Source of the DNA: CAXDOZ01 sp963991145 | Lineage (GTDB): Bacteria > Bacteroidota > Bacteroidia > Chitinophagales > JABDMM01 | Assembly: GCA_963991145.1 (NCBI GenBank) | Contig: CAXDOZ010000008.1 | Span: 1 to 45,613, forward strand | Direction: 5' to 3' | DNA length: 45,613 nucleotides | Part shown: positions 33,222 through 42,309 of the stretch, in pieces | How positions within the stretch are numbered: position 1 is the stretch's first letter | How the letters are laid out: each line of letters begins with the position of its first letter | Made by a program: the position numbers and the translations under genes | Notes under the pieces: generated by a model | Databases searched by the model: none | What the model was told of the DNA's origin: nothing | Seen by the model: only the letters and a program-made list of their open reading frames with translations

Positions 33222-33737
33222 TTATAGACCTAATTGAGTTAGTACTAGATCGTTGATGTCTTTAGCATCAGGAGCGTAAAGAACTGCTCCAGAGGCAACA
33301 TCAAGAACATAAGTATAGCCATTAGCCTTAGCTACTTCCTGGATAGCCGTATTCGCTTTGTCAAGAATTGGCTCAAGCAATTGCTCCTCTCTTGCCATAA
33401 GATCTTCCTGAGCACTTACTTCAAAGTCCTGGATCTTCTGCTGAAGAGACATTAGATAGTTAGTCTTACTCTCTCTGATCGCATCCATCATTTCTGGACC
33501 TTTTTCGATAAGCTCGTTCTCTTTCTCAAGGTATTCAGTGATCAATACTTCATATGCTTTTGCAAGCTCTTCTTCCTCTTTAGAAAGAGTAGACTGAGCA
33601 GTTGCATATTCAGGCATTTCTGAAATGATAAACAGTGAGTTCACGTGTCCGATTTTCTCCTGAGCTGAAAGACTGCCAGAGAATAGGAAACATGCTCCCA
33701 TTACTGCTGCTAGAATTGTGTATTTAAGTTTCATCAT
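33222..33737 (-). CDS. OmpH/Skp-family periplasmic chaperone (second copy)
   Basis: 171 residues: signal peptide (MMKLKYTILAAVMGACFLFSGSLSAQ), then the hallmark HVNSLFIISEMPEYATAQ and a long coiled coil (KEEEELAKAYEVLITEYLEKENE, shortened to EELAKAYEVLITEYLEK). It ends in VLDVASGAVLYAP with the last small beta strand. Escorts outer-membrane proteins to the Bam machine. The tandem of two copies next to bamA is the arrangement known from Porphyromonas (PG0192-PG0193). A 33-base gap lies to the next copy. Confidence 0.92.
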   Translation of the reverse strand: MMKLKYTILAAVMGACFLFSGSLSAQEKIGHVNSLFIISEMPEYATAQSTLSKEEEELAKAYEVLITEYLEKENELIEKGPEMMDAIRESKTNYLMSLQQKIQDFEVSAQEDLMAREEQLLEPILDKANTAIQEVAKANGYTYVLDVASGAVLYAPDAKDINDLVLTQLGL

Positions 33738-33770
33738 GATTTTATTTCTGTTCTAATGCGGTTTTATTGA

Positions 33771-34292
33771 TTATTTCTCTCTCTTTCTAATTGCTTTGAG
33801 GATATCCTCACTCTTGTCGTATCGCTTGTTGTAATACAACATGAAGTTGCCACCAGATTTGTCGAAGATAAAGTCATAGCCTTTCAATTCAGCCATTTTT
33901 TGCAATTCTTCGAAAATCATATCCTGAAGTGGCTTGATTAGCTCTGATCTCTTGAGGAAGAGTTCCCCGTCTGGACCAAACTTTTGAGTCTGATACTCCT
34001 TGATCTCAAGTTCTTTAGCTTCAATCTCTGCAATGCGTTGCTCCTTCATCTTATCGGTGAGCATTACTTGCTCAGCCTTGAAGGTCTTATACATTTCATC
34101 AACTTCTTTCAGCTTGATCTCAATCTCTTCCTGCCAGCTCTGTGCAAGATCATTAAGCTGTTCCTGAGCCTTTTCATACTCAGGCATTTCCGAAAGAATG
34201 TATTCAGAATCGACGTAGGCAAATTTCTGGGCATTTGCCTGCAAAGTGAAGATTGCTAAAATCAAAAATGGAATAATTGAATGCTTTATCAT
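33771..34292 (-). CDS. OmpH/Skp-family periplasmic chaperone (first copy)
   Basis: 173 residues: signal peptide (MIKHSIIPFLILAIFTLQANAQ), hallmark AYVDSEYILSEMPEYEKAQ, coiled coil with a KEQRIAEIEAKELEIKEYQ core (20 residues or fewer), and a FIFDKSGGNFMLYYN end strand. Same role as its paralogue, holding unfolded outer-membrane proteins for BamA. It starts 31 bases after the bamA stop in one operon. The two copies have diverged outside the SEMPEY motif, so they are not a recent duplication. Confidence 0.92.
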   Translation of the reverse strand: MIKHSIIPFLILAIFTLQANAQKFAYVDSEYILSEMPEYEKAQEQLNDLAQSWQEEIEIKLKEVDEMYKTFKAEQVMLTDKMKEQRIAEIEAKELEIKEYQTQKFGPDGELFLKRSELIKPLQDMIFEELQKMAELKGYDFIFDKSGGNFMLYYNKRYDKSEDILKAIRKREK

Positions 34293-34323
34293 CTTAAACT
34301 CTTTGTGGTAAAACCTATAAACT

Positions 34324-36966
34324 CTATTCGGGTTCGAATCCTAAAATTATTCGGAATTCTCCGTACTTACTAAAGATATTACCTGTTCTACCAGGCTTGC
34401 CATCAAAGCCTATGCCATAGTCAAATCCAAGAAGACCAAACATAGGGAGGAATACCCTTACTCCTGCTCCAAAGGCACGTCTTAATTGGAATGGGTTGTA
34501 CTCGCCTGGCGAATTCCAATAATTACCTGCCTCAGCAAACATTAGGGCATATACTGTAGCCGATGGGTTCAAACTGATTGGATACCTTATCTCAAGGGTA
34601 TACTTGTTAAAGATTGGCGCACCTGTACTTGGTGAGTAAACCTGATATCCTCTTTGAGAGATGATATCTCTACCGATGAAGAACTGATTATTAGCGAGTC
34701 CATCACCACCAATTTCATAGCGCTCGAATGGAGAGTAACCAAGCTCATTATTGTAAAGACCAAGGAATCCAAGTTTAGCCTGCGCCATTAATACAAGCTT
34801 GTCATTTCTCGTCAGAGGTGCGAACCACTGTACATCAAAACGCCACTTGTGGTATTCAATCCACTTATACTTGATATCATCAGGAAGGTCAGGATCCGTA
34901 TAATCGATATTCTTTCTACCGCTAAACCATTTGGAGTAGGGGAGAGTAAACTTCAAACTCAAACCAACATTTGAACCTCTGGAAGGATAAAGTGGTGCAC
35001 TTGGACCAGAAATAGAATTTCTAGATAGGCTAATATTGAATGAGAGGTTGTTTGAGATACCGTCTGAAAAGATGAATGTATTGTTATCGTAATTATTCAG
35101 GTTGTATCTATCCAAAGAAATTCCACCCTGAACGATAAAGAAATCATCGGGCTTTTGAAGCCTTGTTCCAATATTGAATGAGAGACCATTCGAAATGAAA
35201 GATCCGATGATTCTATTATCAATTCCAACATTGTTAAGCCTCGTTCTCGCGTAGGCTACAGTGAAGGAGTTTGGCTTTCTACCACCAAGCCAGGGCTCCG
35301 TAAAGCTCACATTGTATGACTGGAAGAGCCTACCATTAGTTTGAATTCGAACAGATAACCTCTGTCCGTCTCCTGATGGTAGTGGTCTCCAGGCCTCCTT
35401 CTTGAACATGTTCTTCAAGGAGAAATTCGTGAACTGCACTCCAAGTGTTCCTACTACTCCATTTCCTCTTCCTGCCCAACCTGCAGATAGTTCCAGCTGA
35501 TCCGAGGGTTTTTCTACTACAGTGTATTCGATATCTACTGTACCTTTTTCAGGATTTGGAATCGGTACAACATCCATTTGTTCTGGATCGAAATAACCCA
35601 GGTTCGCGATCTCACGTTGTGACCTGATAATTCCTTCCCTACTGAAAACATCTCCGGGTTGAGTTCTTAACTCCCGCCGGATTACATGTTCACTAGTCTT
35701 TGTATTCCCATAGATCCTAACCTGATCGATCCTGGCAATAGGTCCTTCATAAATTCTAAGTTCAAGATCCACCGAATCTTCACCTACCAGCTGTTCAACC
35801 GGTGTTACATTGAAGAATAGATATCCCTGATCCATGTATAGAGAAGAGATGTCAATTCCTGTCATTCCACCATAGATCTTCTCCTGAAGCAGGCTCTGAT
35901 TGTAGACATCACCTTTCTTGATAGCAAGTACTTTGGCAAGCACTGAATCCTGAAATTTCGTATTCCCCGACCAGGTTATGTTTCGATGGTAGTAGACTAT
36001 TCCTTCATCAATACTCATCTCGATGTTCATAGCCTTTTCATCGATCAGGTAGAAGGTATCCATCACAATTGCCGCATCGCGATAACCAAGGTTGTTATAG
36101 TAGGTGATGATGCTTTGCTTATCCGCTTCGTAATCGTCTTTTAGGAATTTAGAACCCTTAAAGATGTTCAGGTTAATGTATTCATTCAGATATCTGTAAG
36201 CCTTAAAAGTTGTCACGTTTCCAGGCACCTGGTATCCGGCCACTGCGCTATCTGAGCGATTCTTCTTTACCTTGATAAGCTCTGCAAGCTGGAATTTTAC
36301 CTTCTCCTTGGTGTTACCCATTAGCTTCTTCAGCTTCACACTGGTAACCGTTTCGTTCCCCTCGAATTTGATACTTAGAACTTTGACCTTGTCGCCTCGA
36401 ACAACATCAAAAATCAGCATCACAGAGTTTGCAAGAATGGAGTCCTGAATTTCCTGAATATCAACCTGAACGTTCAAGAATCCTTTATCGATGAAGTAAT
36501 CCTTGATCACATTCTCAGCATTGATCTTGGTGTTCTCATTGATGATGTTCCCAGATCTCAAACTAAGCTTCTTCTTGATATCCTCGATCTCAGATTTCTT
36601 TAAACCTTCAAACTTGAATCGGGACAGTCTGGGTCGCTCTTCCAACTTTATCTCAAAAAAGATCTTGTTCGCCAGGATAGAGGCATAGATCTCGACATTT
36701 GCAAAGAGGTTTCTATCCCAAAGATTCTGAATTGCTTTTGGGATCTCATCACCAGGGATATTGATCGTTTGACCCTTGTAAAGACCCGATAGAGTGATGA
36801 TTGCATTTTCATCAAAATTCTCTGCACCGGTAACTGTAATCCCTTCTATCTCATACTCCTTTGCATAGGTATAGTCAATTGCATCTCCGTCATCCATTTG
36901 GGAGAAGGCAGGAAGGCCCAGACCAAGGGAGATGAAAAGTGCTATGATTAAAGGAATTCTGCTCAT
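34324..36966 (-). CDS. bamA: Outer-membrane assembly factor BamA
   Basis: 880 residues. The essential outer-membrane insertase. Signal peptide MSRIPLIIALFISLGLGLPAFSQ; five POTRA domains (about residues 36-420, e.g. EIEGITVTGAENFDENAI, KFEGLKKSEIEDIKK and RIYGNTKTSEHVIRRELR), then a 16-strand barrel with the VRGF-equivalent SQRGYQVYSPS motif near residue 785. It ends in FRIILGFEPE. Downstream in the same run come the two skp-like genes, murI and the thioredoxin protein; uppS is upstream. Intact. Confidence 0.95.
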   Translation of the reverse strand: MSRIPLIIALFISLGLGLPAFSQMDDGDAIDYTYAKEYEIEGITVTGAENFDENAIITLSGLYKGQTINIPGDEIPKAIQNLWDRNLFANVEIYASILANKIFFEIKLEERPRLSRFKFEGLKKSEIEDIKKKLSLRSGNIINENTKINAENVIKDYFIDKGFLNVQVDIQEIQDSILANSVMLIFDVVRGDKVKVLSIKFEGNETVTSVKLKKLMGNTKEKVKFQLAELIKVKKNRSDSAVAGYQVPGNVTTFKAYRYLNEYINLNIFKGSKFLKDDYEADKQSIITYYNNLGYRDAAIVMDTFYLIDEKAMNIEMSIDEGIVYYHRNITWSGNTKFQDSVLAKVLAIKKGDVYNQSLLQEKIYGGMTGIDISSLYMDQGYLFFNVTPVEQLVGEDSVDLELRIYEGPIARIDQVRIYGNTKTSEHVIRRELRTQPGDVFSREGIIRSQREIANLGYFDPEQMDVVPIPNPEKGTVDIEYTVVEKPSDQLELSAGWAGRGNGVVGTLGVQFTNFSLKNMFKKEAWRPLPSGDGQRLSVRIQTNGRLFQSYNVSFTEPWLGGRKPNSFTVAYARTRLNNVGIDNRIIGSFISNGLSFNIGTRLQKPDDFFIVQGGISLDRYNLNNYDNNTFIFSDGISNNLSFNISLSRNSISGPSAPLYPSRGSNVGLSLKFTLPYSKWFSGRKNIDYTDPDLPDDIKYKWIEYHKWRFDVQWFAPLTRNDKLVLMAQAKLGFLGLYNNELGYSPFERYEIGGDGLANNQFFIGRDIISQRGYQVYSPSTGAPIFNKYTLEIRYPISLNPSATVYALMFAEAGNYWNSPGEYNPFQLRRAFGAGVRVFLPMFGLLGFDYGIGFDGKPGRTGNIFSKYGEFRIILGFEPE

Positions 36967-37027
36967 TTACGACTATGAAAATGCGGCTGCAAAGCTAAGT
37001 TTATTAACGCAGTTTTTTTGGGAGATC

Positions 37028-37789
37028 TTAATGTTGGCTGTCAGTTCCTTGTAAGAGTTGTTCGCTTGTCTTTCCAAAGCGCCTTTCACGGTTCTGAAAG
37101 TTAAGTATAGCCTCGTATAGATCGTCATCTCCAAAGTCGGGCCAAAACTTATTGGTGAAGTAGAATTCAGTGTATGCACACTGCCAAAGAAGAAAATTGC
37201 TGATTCTGGTTTCCCCACTCGTTCTTATTAAAAGCTCAGGATCTGGAATATCGTGCGTAAATAGGTATTTAGAGATTAATTCCTGACTGATATCTTCTTG
37301 CTTAACTTTTTTTAACTGGATATCCTCTGAAATCCTTTTCATTGCTTGTTCGATCTCGGCTCTTCCACTGTAATTCAGAGCGAGGATCAAATCCATTCGA
37401 TCATTGTCTTTGGTCTTCTCCATAGACTCCTCGAGTTCCTTTCTGGTTTTCTTAGGGAGGGCGCTGATGTCACCAATGGTCCGCAATCGGATATTATTCT
37501 TTTCCAGATTGATAGTCTCTTTTCGAATAGTGCGAAGAAGAAGCTCCATCAATGCAGAAATTTCATACTTGGGTCGATTCCAGTTCTCGGTAGAAAAAGT
37601 GTAGAGTGTAAGATGTTTAACTCCAACCTCGGCGCAGGTTTCAGTGATATTCCTGGCCGCAATAACACCCTCTTTATGACCAAAGACCCTGTTCTTTCCT
37701 TTATCCTTTGCCCATCTTCCATTGCCATCCATGATCACGGCGATGTGCTGGGGGAGATTCTCTTTATCGATCTGCTCTAGCAGTTTCAT
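37028..37789 (-). CDS. uppS: Undecaprenyl diphosphate synthase
   Basis: 253 residues. Cis-prenyl transferase making the C55 carrier for peptidoglycan and glycans. The signature IAVIMDGNGRWAKD gives the catalytic Asp21; FGHKEGV, YTFSTENWNRP, LALNYSGR and PELLIRTSGETRISNFLLWQ (PELLIRTSGETRISNF) with EFYFTNKFWPDF are all conserved. Intact, normal length. It lies between bamA (61 bases) and a PorG-like gene, as in the Porphyromonas locus. Confidence 0.96.
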   Translation of the reverse strand: MKLLEQIDKENLPQHIAVIMDGNGRWAKDKGKNRVFGHKEGVIAARNITETCAEVGVKHLTLYTFSTENWNRPKYEISALMELLLRTIRKETINLEKNNIRLRTIGDISALPKKTRKELEESMEKTKDNDRMDLILALNYSGRAEIEQAMKRISEDIQLKKVKQEDISQELISKYLFTHDIPDPELLIRTSGETRISNFLLWQCAYTEFYFTNKFWPDFGDDDLYEAILNFQNRERRFGKTSEQLLQGTDSQH

Positions 37790-37887
37790 AAATGCTTGCC
37801 CTCGAATTGAATGATTGCCTGCTATGCGTGGGGCAGAAACAGGCCGACAGGCAAAAAATTGCCAAGCCGTAAAAATACAAAACTAGC

Positions 37888-38727
37888 CTAGAAACGTCCG
37901 GGCCAGGGACAGTTGTCTGTGCGGAAAATGTAAGAAATGCTAAAAGTCGCAAAGAGGTAATTATCCGGCTTTGGAGAAGTTCCTCTTTGTCTTCCCGGGG
38001 CTCCAATGGGTAAACCTACTTCACCCGACCTATCTGAAAGAGCTGCAGCGATACCGTCATCTCCTCCCGGAAGGGAAATAGGAGCTACATAGGTCTGGCT
38101 TACATCGTCGAGATAATCGGTGAATGCACGTCTGTTTGCCATCTCAATACCGATTTGCCAATTGCGGTTTAATCTGAACTTGAAACCGCCACCATAGGCA
38201 AATGAGAAGTTGAATAGATTGTATTGCTCTCTGTCGGTGTATTCAGTTGCTGTTTGTCCTTCAGTTCCTAATGGCCTTAACTCATACCACTCACCTCTAT
38301 ACAAGGCCTTTGGATTATAAAAGAACATATTGAAGCCAGCTAGAAGGTATGGGCTAAAGCGCTTATCATTTTCACGTACATCTAACTCGAAGAAGTTGAA
38401 TTCGAGATGAGCACCCATTTCTAAGAGGTTCGATTTGAAAGATAGATTGCGCTCTAATTGGAAGGGCTTTTCAGATTTGGAATCATCTCCGCTTATTTGC
38501 GCATAATTGATTCCATATTTCAAGGAAAATCGGGTATTTACATTCTGTCTGACAAAGACACCGAAAGACGGACCCAGGATCTCAAAGGAAGTATTTGGGT
38601 TGAGATCCCCAAAATAATTTGAGAACCCTAGCATTCCTCCAACTTCAAAACGCTGAGCCTTAGCTCCAATAGCTAAAACAGAAAAAAGTAATATAAATGT
38701 GATCTTCCTCAAGAACCCCTTCTTCAA
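37888..38727 (-). CDS. PorG-like (DUF6089) outer-membrane protein, copy 1
   Basis: 279 residues from a TTG at 38727; a second TTG at 38712 after a purine-rich AAGAAGGGG is a possible alternative start (MRKITFILLFS). Signal peptide to AKAQ, then a beta barrel with FEVGGMLGFSNYFGDLNPN, ARG-like NARRAFTDYLDDVSQTYV (as RRAFTDYLDDVSQTY) and a terminal FATFSISYIFR. The DUF6089 family includes PorG, an outer-membrane part of the T9SS core in Porphyromonas (PG0189), and the locus order agrees. A perfect -7 TACTTTTG lies 9-16 bases before the start. A paralogue follows upstream. Confidence 0.75.
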   Translation of the reverse strand: MKKGFLRKITFILLFSVLAIGAKAQRFEVGGMLGFSNYFGDLNPNTSFEILGPSFGVFVRQNVNTRFSLKYGINYAQISGDDSKSEKPFQLERNLSFKSNLLEMGAHLEFNFFELDVRENDKRFSPYLLAGFNMFFYNPKALYRGEWYELRPLGTEGQTATEYTDREQYNLFNFSFAYGGGFKFRLNRNWQIGIEMANRRAFTDYLDDVSQTYVAPISLPGGDDGIAAALSDRSGEVGLPIGAPGRQRGTSPKPDNYLFATFSISYIFRTDNCPWPGRF

Positions 38728-38735
38728 ATCGTGCT

Positions 38736-38743
38736 CAAAAGTA
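38736..38743 (-). promoter_or_regulatory. -7 box for PorG-like copy 1
   Basis: TACTTTTG on the minus strand, an exact TAnnTTTG, lies nine bases before the TTG at 38727. The transcript would have almost no leader if that start is used, which favours the downstream TTG at 38712. Confidence 0.45.
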
Positions 38744-38805
38744 CAAAACAGGACAGGTTTATCTCTCCAATTCCATTGAATCGATGGGTTAACTGTCTTT
38801 CAGGC

Positions 38806-39738
38806 CTAAAATTGCTTCTTAGGCGGACAAGAGTAAGTATTCTTTCCAAAGTTATAGCTCACAAAGATCGAGCTGGTAAAGAATTGGTCTTTGTTCTTTG
38901 GGTCACCTCTCTGTTGGCCCGGACCTGTAATGTACCCGTAAGTTTCATCAGGATCGAATTCGTTACTTCTTCTAGACAAGCCAGTTAACAATGCAGCTCT
39001 CTGATCTTCATAAACCGCATAGAAATCAACAGGATCTGCATAGACACCACTCACATCATCGATATAGTCAGTCAATGTAAAACGATGGGTTATATCAAAT
39101 CCAAGAGTAAACCTTCGACTTAGATTGAACTTTATACCAAAGCTCACCGGGAAAGATGGAGTAACTCGAATATATCTGTTTCCATAGCCAGGAAGGCCCT
39201 GACCTTCAGTCCCTAGTGGTTGAAGTTTATACCATTGTCCCTCGAATTCAGCTTTCGGATTGAAGAAGAATAATCCTACTCCGGCAGCAAAATAAGGTGT
39301 CCACCAGTTGTCTCTGTCACCAGGTGCGTAACGAAGCAGGTTCCATTCGATCTGACCTGACAACTCCAGAATCACAGACTTAAAGTGCAGGTTTCTGTAT
39401 CTCCTTGCAAATGCCGGATTACCGGGTTCTGTGACATTTAGCCAGGCATCATCACCAACAACCTGAGTCAAAGTCAATGAGGACCTGATATTGAAGTGAG
39501 GGTTGTAGGTAAATCGATAATCGACGCTAAGACTAGGCCTGAAGGCTTTACCTTCAAGGTCTTTCAGGAAAATGGTTCCAATCCCATTTGATCCTCCCAG
39601 GTCTCCAAGGAAGTTGGAAACACCTAAACTAAGTCCAAGAGAATGTTTTTGGCCTACGGCCGGATTTGGAATGAGGAGAAGCGAAACTGCGATGATGCAC
39701 ATTGCTCTCACTAGGTACTGTTTGGCTGCGTAATTCAT
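38806..39738 (-). CDS. PorG-like (DUF6089) outer-membrane protein, copy 2
   Basis: 310 residues. Signal peptide (MNYAAKQYLVRAMCIIAVSLLLI) and then the same layout as copy 1: LGLSLGVSNFLGDLGGSNGI, WYKLQPLGTEGQ, ITHRFTLTDYIDDVSGVYADP, and a terminal SSIFVSYNFGKNTY. The shared WY-LxPLGTEGQ and TDYxDDVS-TY motifs show that both copies are paralogues. Divergence is large, so the duplication is old. Which one serves the T9SS core is not decidable here. It sits next to nadK. Confidence 0.78.
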   Translation of the reverse strand: MNYAAKQYLVRAMCIIAVSLLLIPNPAVGQKHSLGLSLGVSNFLGDLGGSNGIGTIFLKDLEGKAFRPSLSVDYRFTYNPHFNIRSSLTLTQVVGDDAWLNVTEPGNPAFARRYRNLHFKSVILELSGQIEWNLLRYAPGDRDNWWTPYFAAGVGLFFFNPKAEFEGQWYKLQPLGTEGQGLPGYGNRYIRVTPSFPVSFGIKFNLSRRFTLGFDITHRFTLTDYIDDVSGVYADPVDFYAVYEDQRAALLTGLSRRSNEFDPDETYGYITGPGQQRGDPKNKDQFFTSSIFVSYNFGKNTYSCPPKKQF

Positions 39739-39894
39739 ACCTGTGAATTTTAAATGACTGAGCTATATTGATCGCAAAGGGGGCTTCAATTGCACTGAGG
39801 ACAACGCTGAGCAATTACTATTAAGATTATTCTTAATGTAAAAGAGTTGCCTCTATATAAATACTGTTTGAAAGCGGCAGATATTGCCTAAGAC

Positions 39895-40758
39895 CTAGTT
39901 TCTCTTATCAGCACCCCAAAGAAGCTTCTCACGGATAGCATTCACAAATGATGAATCATTCATTCTCACCAGGTTAAAATTGAATGGTGCCTTTTGAACG
40001 GTTACCTCGTAGGAATCATCAATTTCCTGGGTTCTTGCATCGAGTGTTGAAAGGTATTTTTCGCTTCTTCCTTCAACTTTAAATTTGATAACGGAATCCT
40101 CAGGAATGACAAGGGGCCTTACGTTGAGGTTATGAGGTGAGACTGGAGTAAGAATCAGGCTTTTTGCTGATGGATAGATTATAGGACCTCCACAACTCAA
40201 GGAGTATCCGGTGGAGCCTGTAGGTGTAGCAACAATAATCCCATCAGCCCAGTATGAGTTAAGAGTCTCACCATTCAATTCAGTATGGATAGTAACCATG
40301 GAGTTTGAATCACTTCGCTGAATAGTGAACTCATTTAGAGCAAAGTTTTGCCCAGGATAGATGTCCTTGTTGGCATTGACAGATATCAGACATCTGCTAT
40401 CGATCTCATAGTTCTTCTTATCAATTTGATCAATTGTCTTTTGCAGTTTATCTGTTGAGATCGAAGAGAGAAAACCCAATCTTCCAAGATTTATCCCAAG
40501 AACAGGAACCTCAGAATCTCCTACCAGAGTGACTGTGTCCAGAATAGTACCATCGCCACCAAGACTCAGCAGTACCTCCGTCTTACGATCAAGTCCTGAA
40601 TGACTTGAAAAGTACTCATCAGCCTGTGTTGGAATCTCTTTAAGATTGCTGTGTAGGGAAACAGTGAATCCCTTTGCCTGAAGCGATCGCAATAGATCAT
40701 CCGCAATTTCAAGAATGCCGTTTGAATTCTGTCGACCGTAAATAGCGAGCTTTCTCAA
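39895..40758 (-). CDS. nadK: NAD kinase
   Basis: 287 residues. Phosphorylates NAD to NADP in the cytoplasm. The GGDGT motif (residues 67-71) carries the catalytic Asp69; NEFTIQ and TPTGSTGYSLSCGGP are the conserved substrate loops. It starts at a TTG (40758), which overlaps the stop of the upstream barrel gene in TTGA, so they are translationally coupled. Normal length, intact. Confidence 0.95.
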   Translation of the reverse strand: MRKLAIYGRQNSNGILEIADDLLRSLQAKGFTVSLHSNLKEIPTQADEYFSSHSGLDRKTEVLLSLGGDGTILDTVTLVGDSEVPVLGINLGRLGFLSSISTDKLQKTIDQIDKKNYEIDSRCLISVNANKDIYPGQNFALNEFTIQRSDSNSMVTIHTELNGETLNSYWADGIIVATPTGSTGYSLSCGGPIIYPSAKSLILTPVSPHNLNVRPLVIPEDSVIKFKVEGRSEKYLSTLDARTQEIDDSYEVTVQKAPFNFNLVRMNDSSFVNAIREKLLWGADKRN

Positions 40759-42248
40759 GGATAGATGCGGTTTTTGACTTGCATGAAATCCTGCAATGCA
40801 ATGTTAAAATGCAAATATAGGCCGTTTTCGAGGTAGCTGCGATCCCCATCGAAATACCTGATAGCCGAATATTCCAGTCTTAGAACCAGATTATAAGGTA
40901 ATACAAGGTCCAGTCCAACTCCTCCGCCTAGAAGCCATGAGTTACTTAGATTATTGAAGGCATTGTGATAGTTATCGACCACATATCCTGCATCGAAATG
41001 TGCCTTCAAATAGAATTCAAATGGCAGGCCTTCATATCTATTGTCATTGAGGAACTTGGAAGATTGCATTTTATAGGAGAGCAATCGATTCTTAATATTC
41101 AGCTTGAAAAGGCCGTAATGCTGTCCATCAACAACATAAAGCTCATATCCCCTCACGAAGTTTTCACGGTAACCAAGGCCTTGCTGATTAAAGTATGGCT
41201 GATCGTTGGGTGCAGAGGTTTTGAATCTAAATTGTGAGGACAAAAAGAAATTCGCTCCAGGGTCAAAGTATTGAATGTAGTTACCGTATAGGTTGAAGAA
41301 GTTGATATCATTGAATATTCCAAGTCCGAGTTTCTCGAACTCAAAACTCCAGAAATTCCCTGTCGTTGGATATACGATCCTATCTCTTCTATCCCGCTGA
41401 AAGCGGTAACTGAATTGAAAGAAATCCTGTTTGGTTTGACCAGATTGCAGGTACAATGGATTCTCTAACAAAATGGTGTCGGCGACCTTGGTATGCATGT
41501 ATTGCAAGCCAAGAAAGTGTGTGTTGTATAGACTTTGACGATAGTTTGAAACGGCTCCAAACTGGAAATAGGTCCTTACGAAATCGTCGTCAGAAAGGAA
41601 TTCAAGCTTATCATCTACTGTAGCTACAGCTATTGATTTAGTTCTGTCGGCCTTGAAATAGGTGAGAAGGCCTAAAGGTCTCTTTCCAATGAATGGAATA
41701 TCATAACTGGCATGGATGGTTTGATTAAATCCAAGATTGAAGCCAAGTGTCAGGGTCTCGTTCCTGCCACGAATATTCATTGCCTTATAAGTGATCCCGT
41801 ATGTGATCCTTGAGAAGTCAAGATTATAGTCCTGAAGCCAAACGTTGAAGTTCCTATCTACAAGTTTAAAAACTGGAACGGGAGCGTGATAGAAGCGCTC
41901 TCTGACATAAACAGTTATCTGAGCCCGGTCATTACTCAGCTTTGTAAGGAAGACACTCACCTCAAGGAATAACTGAGTATTGCGGATATTCTTCTCAGAT
42001 TGCTCCATCCTTAACAGGAAGTCAGGCACCGACATAGAATCCCCAACTGCAAACTCCATTTCCCGAAAGATCACGAAGTCCTTGGTCTTTGCATTCCCGC
42101 TAACCTCGATCAACTCAATCAGGATTGGCTTGCCCTTATATTCCTTCTTTACTTCTGTTGAATCTGATAGGGTCCAGCTGACACTAGCCTGAGAAGTAAG
42201 AGTGAATAGGCCTGAGAAGAGAAATAAAATGAAAAGCCTGAGCGACAA
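40755..42248 (-). CDS. BamA/TamA-family outer-membrane protein with a single POTRA-like domain
   Basis: 497 residues from a TTG at 42248. Signal peptide (MSLRLFILFLFSGLFTLTSQAS), one POTRA-like unit (ILIELIEVSGNAKTKDFVIFREMEF, trimmed here to IEVSGNAKTKDFVIFREM; RNTQLFLEVSVFLTKL), then a 16-strand-type barrel with the ENFVRGYELYVVDGQ motif (VRGYE, the BamA-family VRGF). It is far shorter than BamA because it has one instead of five POTRA domains. Role unknown; possibly insertion or lipid traffic. A -7-like CATCTTTG lies at 42263-42270. Confidence 0.8.
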   Translation of the reverse strand: MSLRLFILFLFSGLFTLTSQASVSWTLSDSTEVKKEYKGKPILIELIEVSGNAKTKDFVIFREMEFAVGDSMSVPDFLLRMEQSEKNIRNTQLFLEVSVFLTKLSNDRAQITVYVRERFYHAPVPVFKLVDRNFNVWLQDYNLDFSRITYGITYKAMNIRGRNETLTLGFNLGFNQTIHASYDIPFIGKRPLGLLTYFKADRTKSIAVATVDDKLEFLSDDDFVRTYFQFGAVSNYRQSLYNTHFLGLQYMHTKVADTILLENPLYLQSGQTKQDFFQFSYRFQRDRRDRIVYPTTGNFWSFEFEKLGLGIFNDINFFNLYGNYIQYFDPGANFFLSSQFRFKTSAPNDQPYFNQQGLGYRENFVRGYELYVVDGQHYGLFKLNIKNRLLSYKMQSSKFLNDNRYEGLPFEFYLKAHFDAGYVVDNYHNAFNNLSNSWLLGGGVGLDLVLPYNLVLRLEYSAIRYFDGDRSYLENGLYLHFNIALQDFMQVKNRIYP

Positions 42249-42309
42249 GAATTACCGGTTTCTGCAAAGATGAGGCTTAAAAATGTATTAGAGTAGGCAG
42301 CTTTTCTAC

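Noticed and set aside
37346..37780. A 144-codon frame opposite uppS
   Set aside because: It lies fully inside the conserved uppS gene on the other strand and has no recognisable domain.
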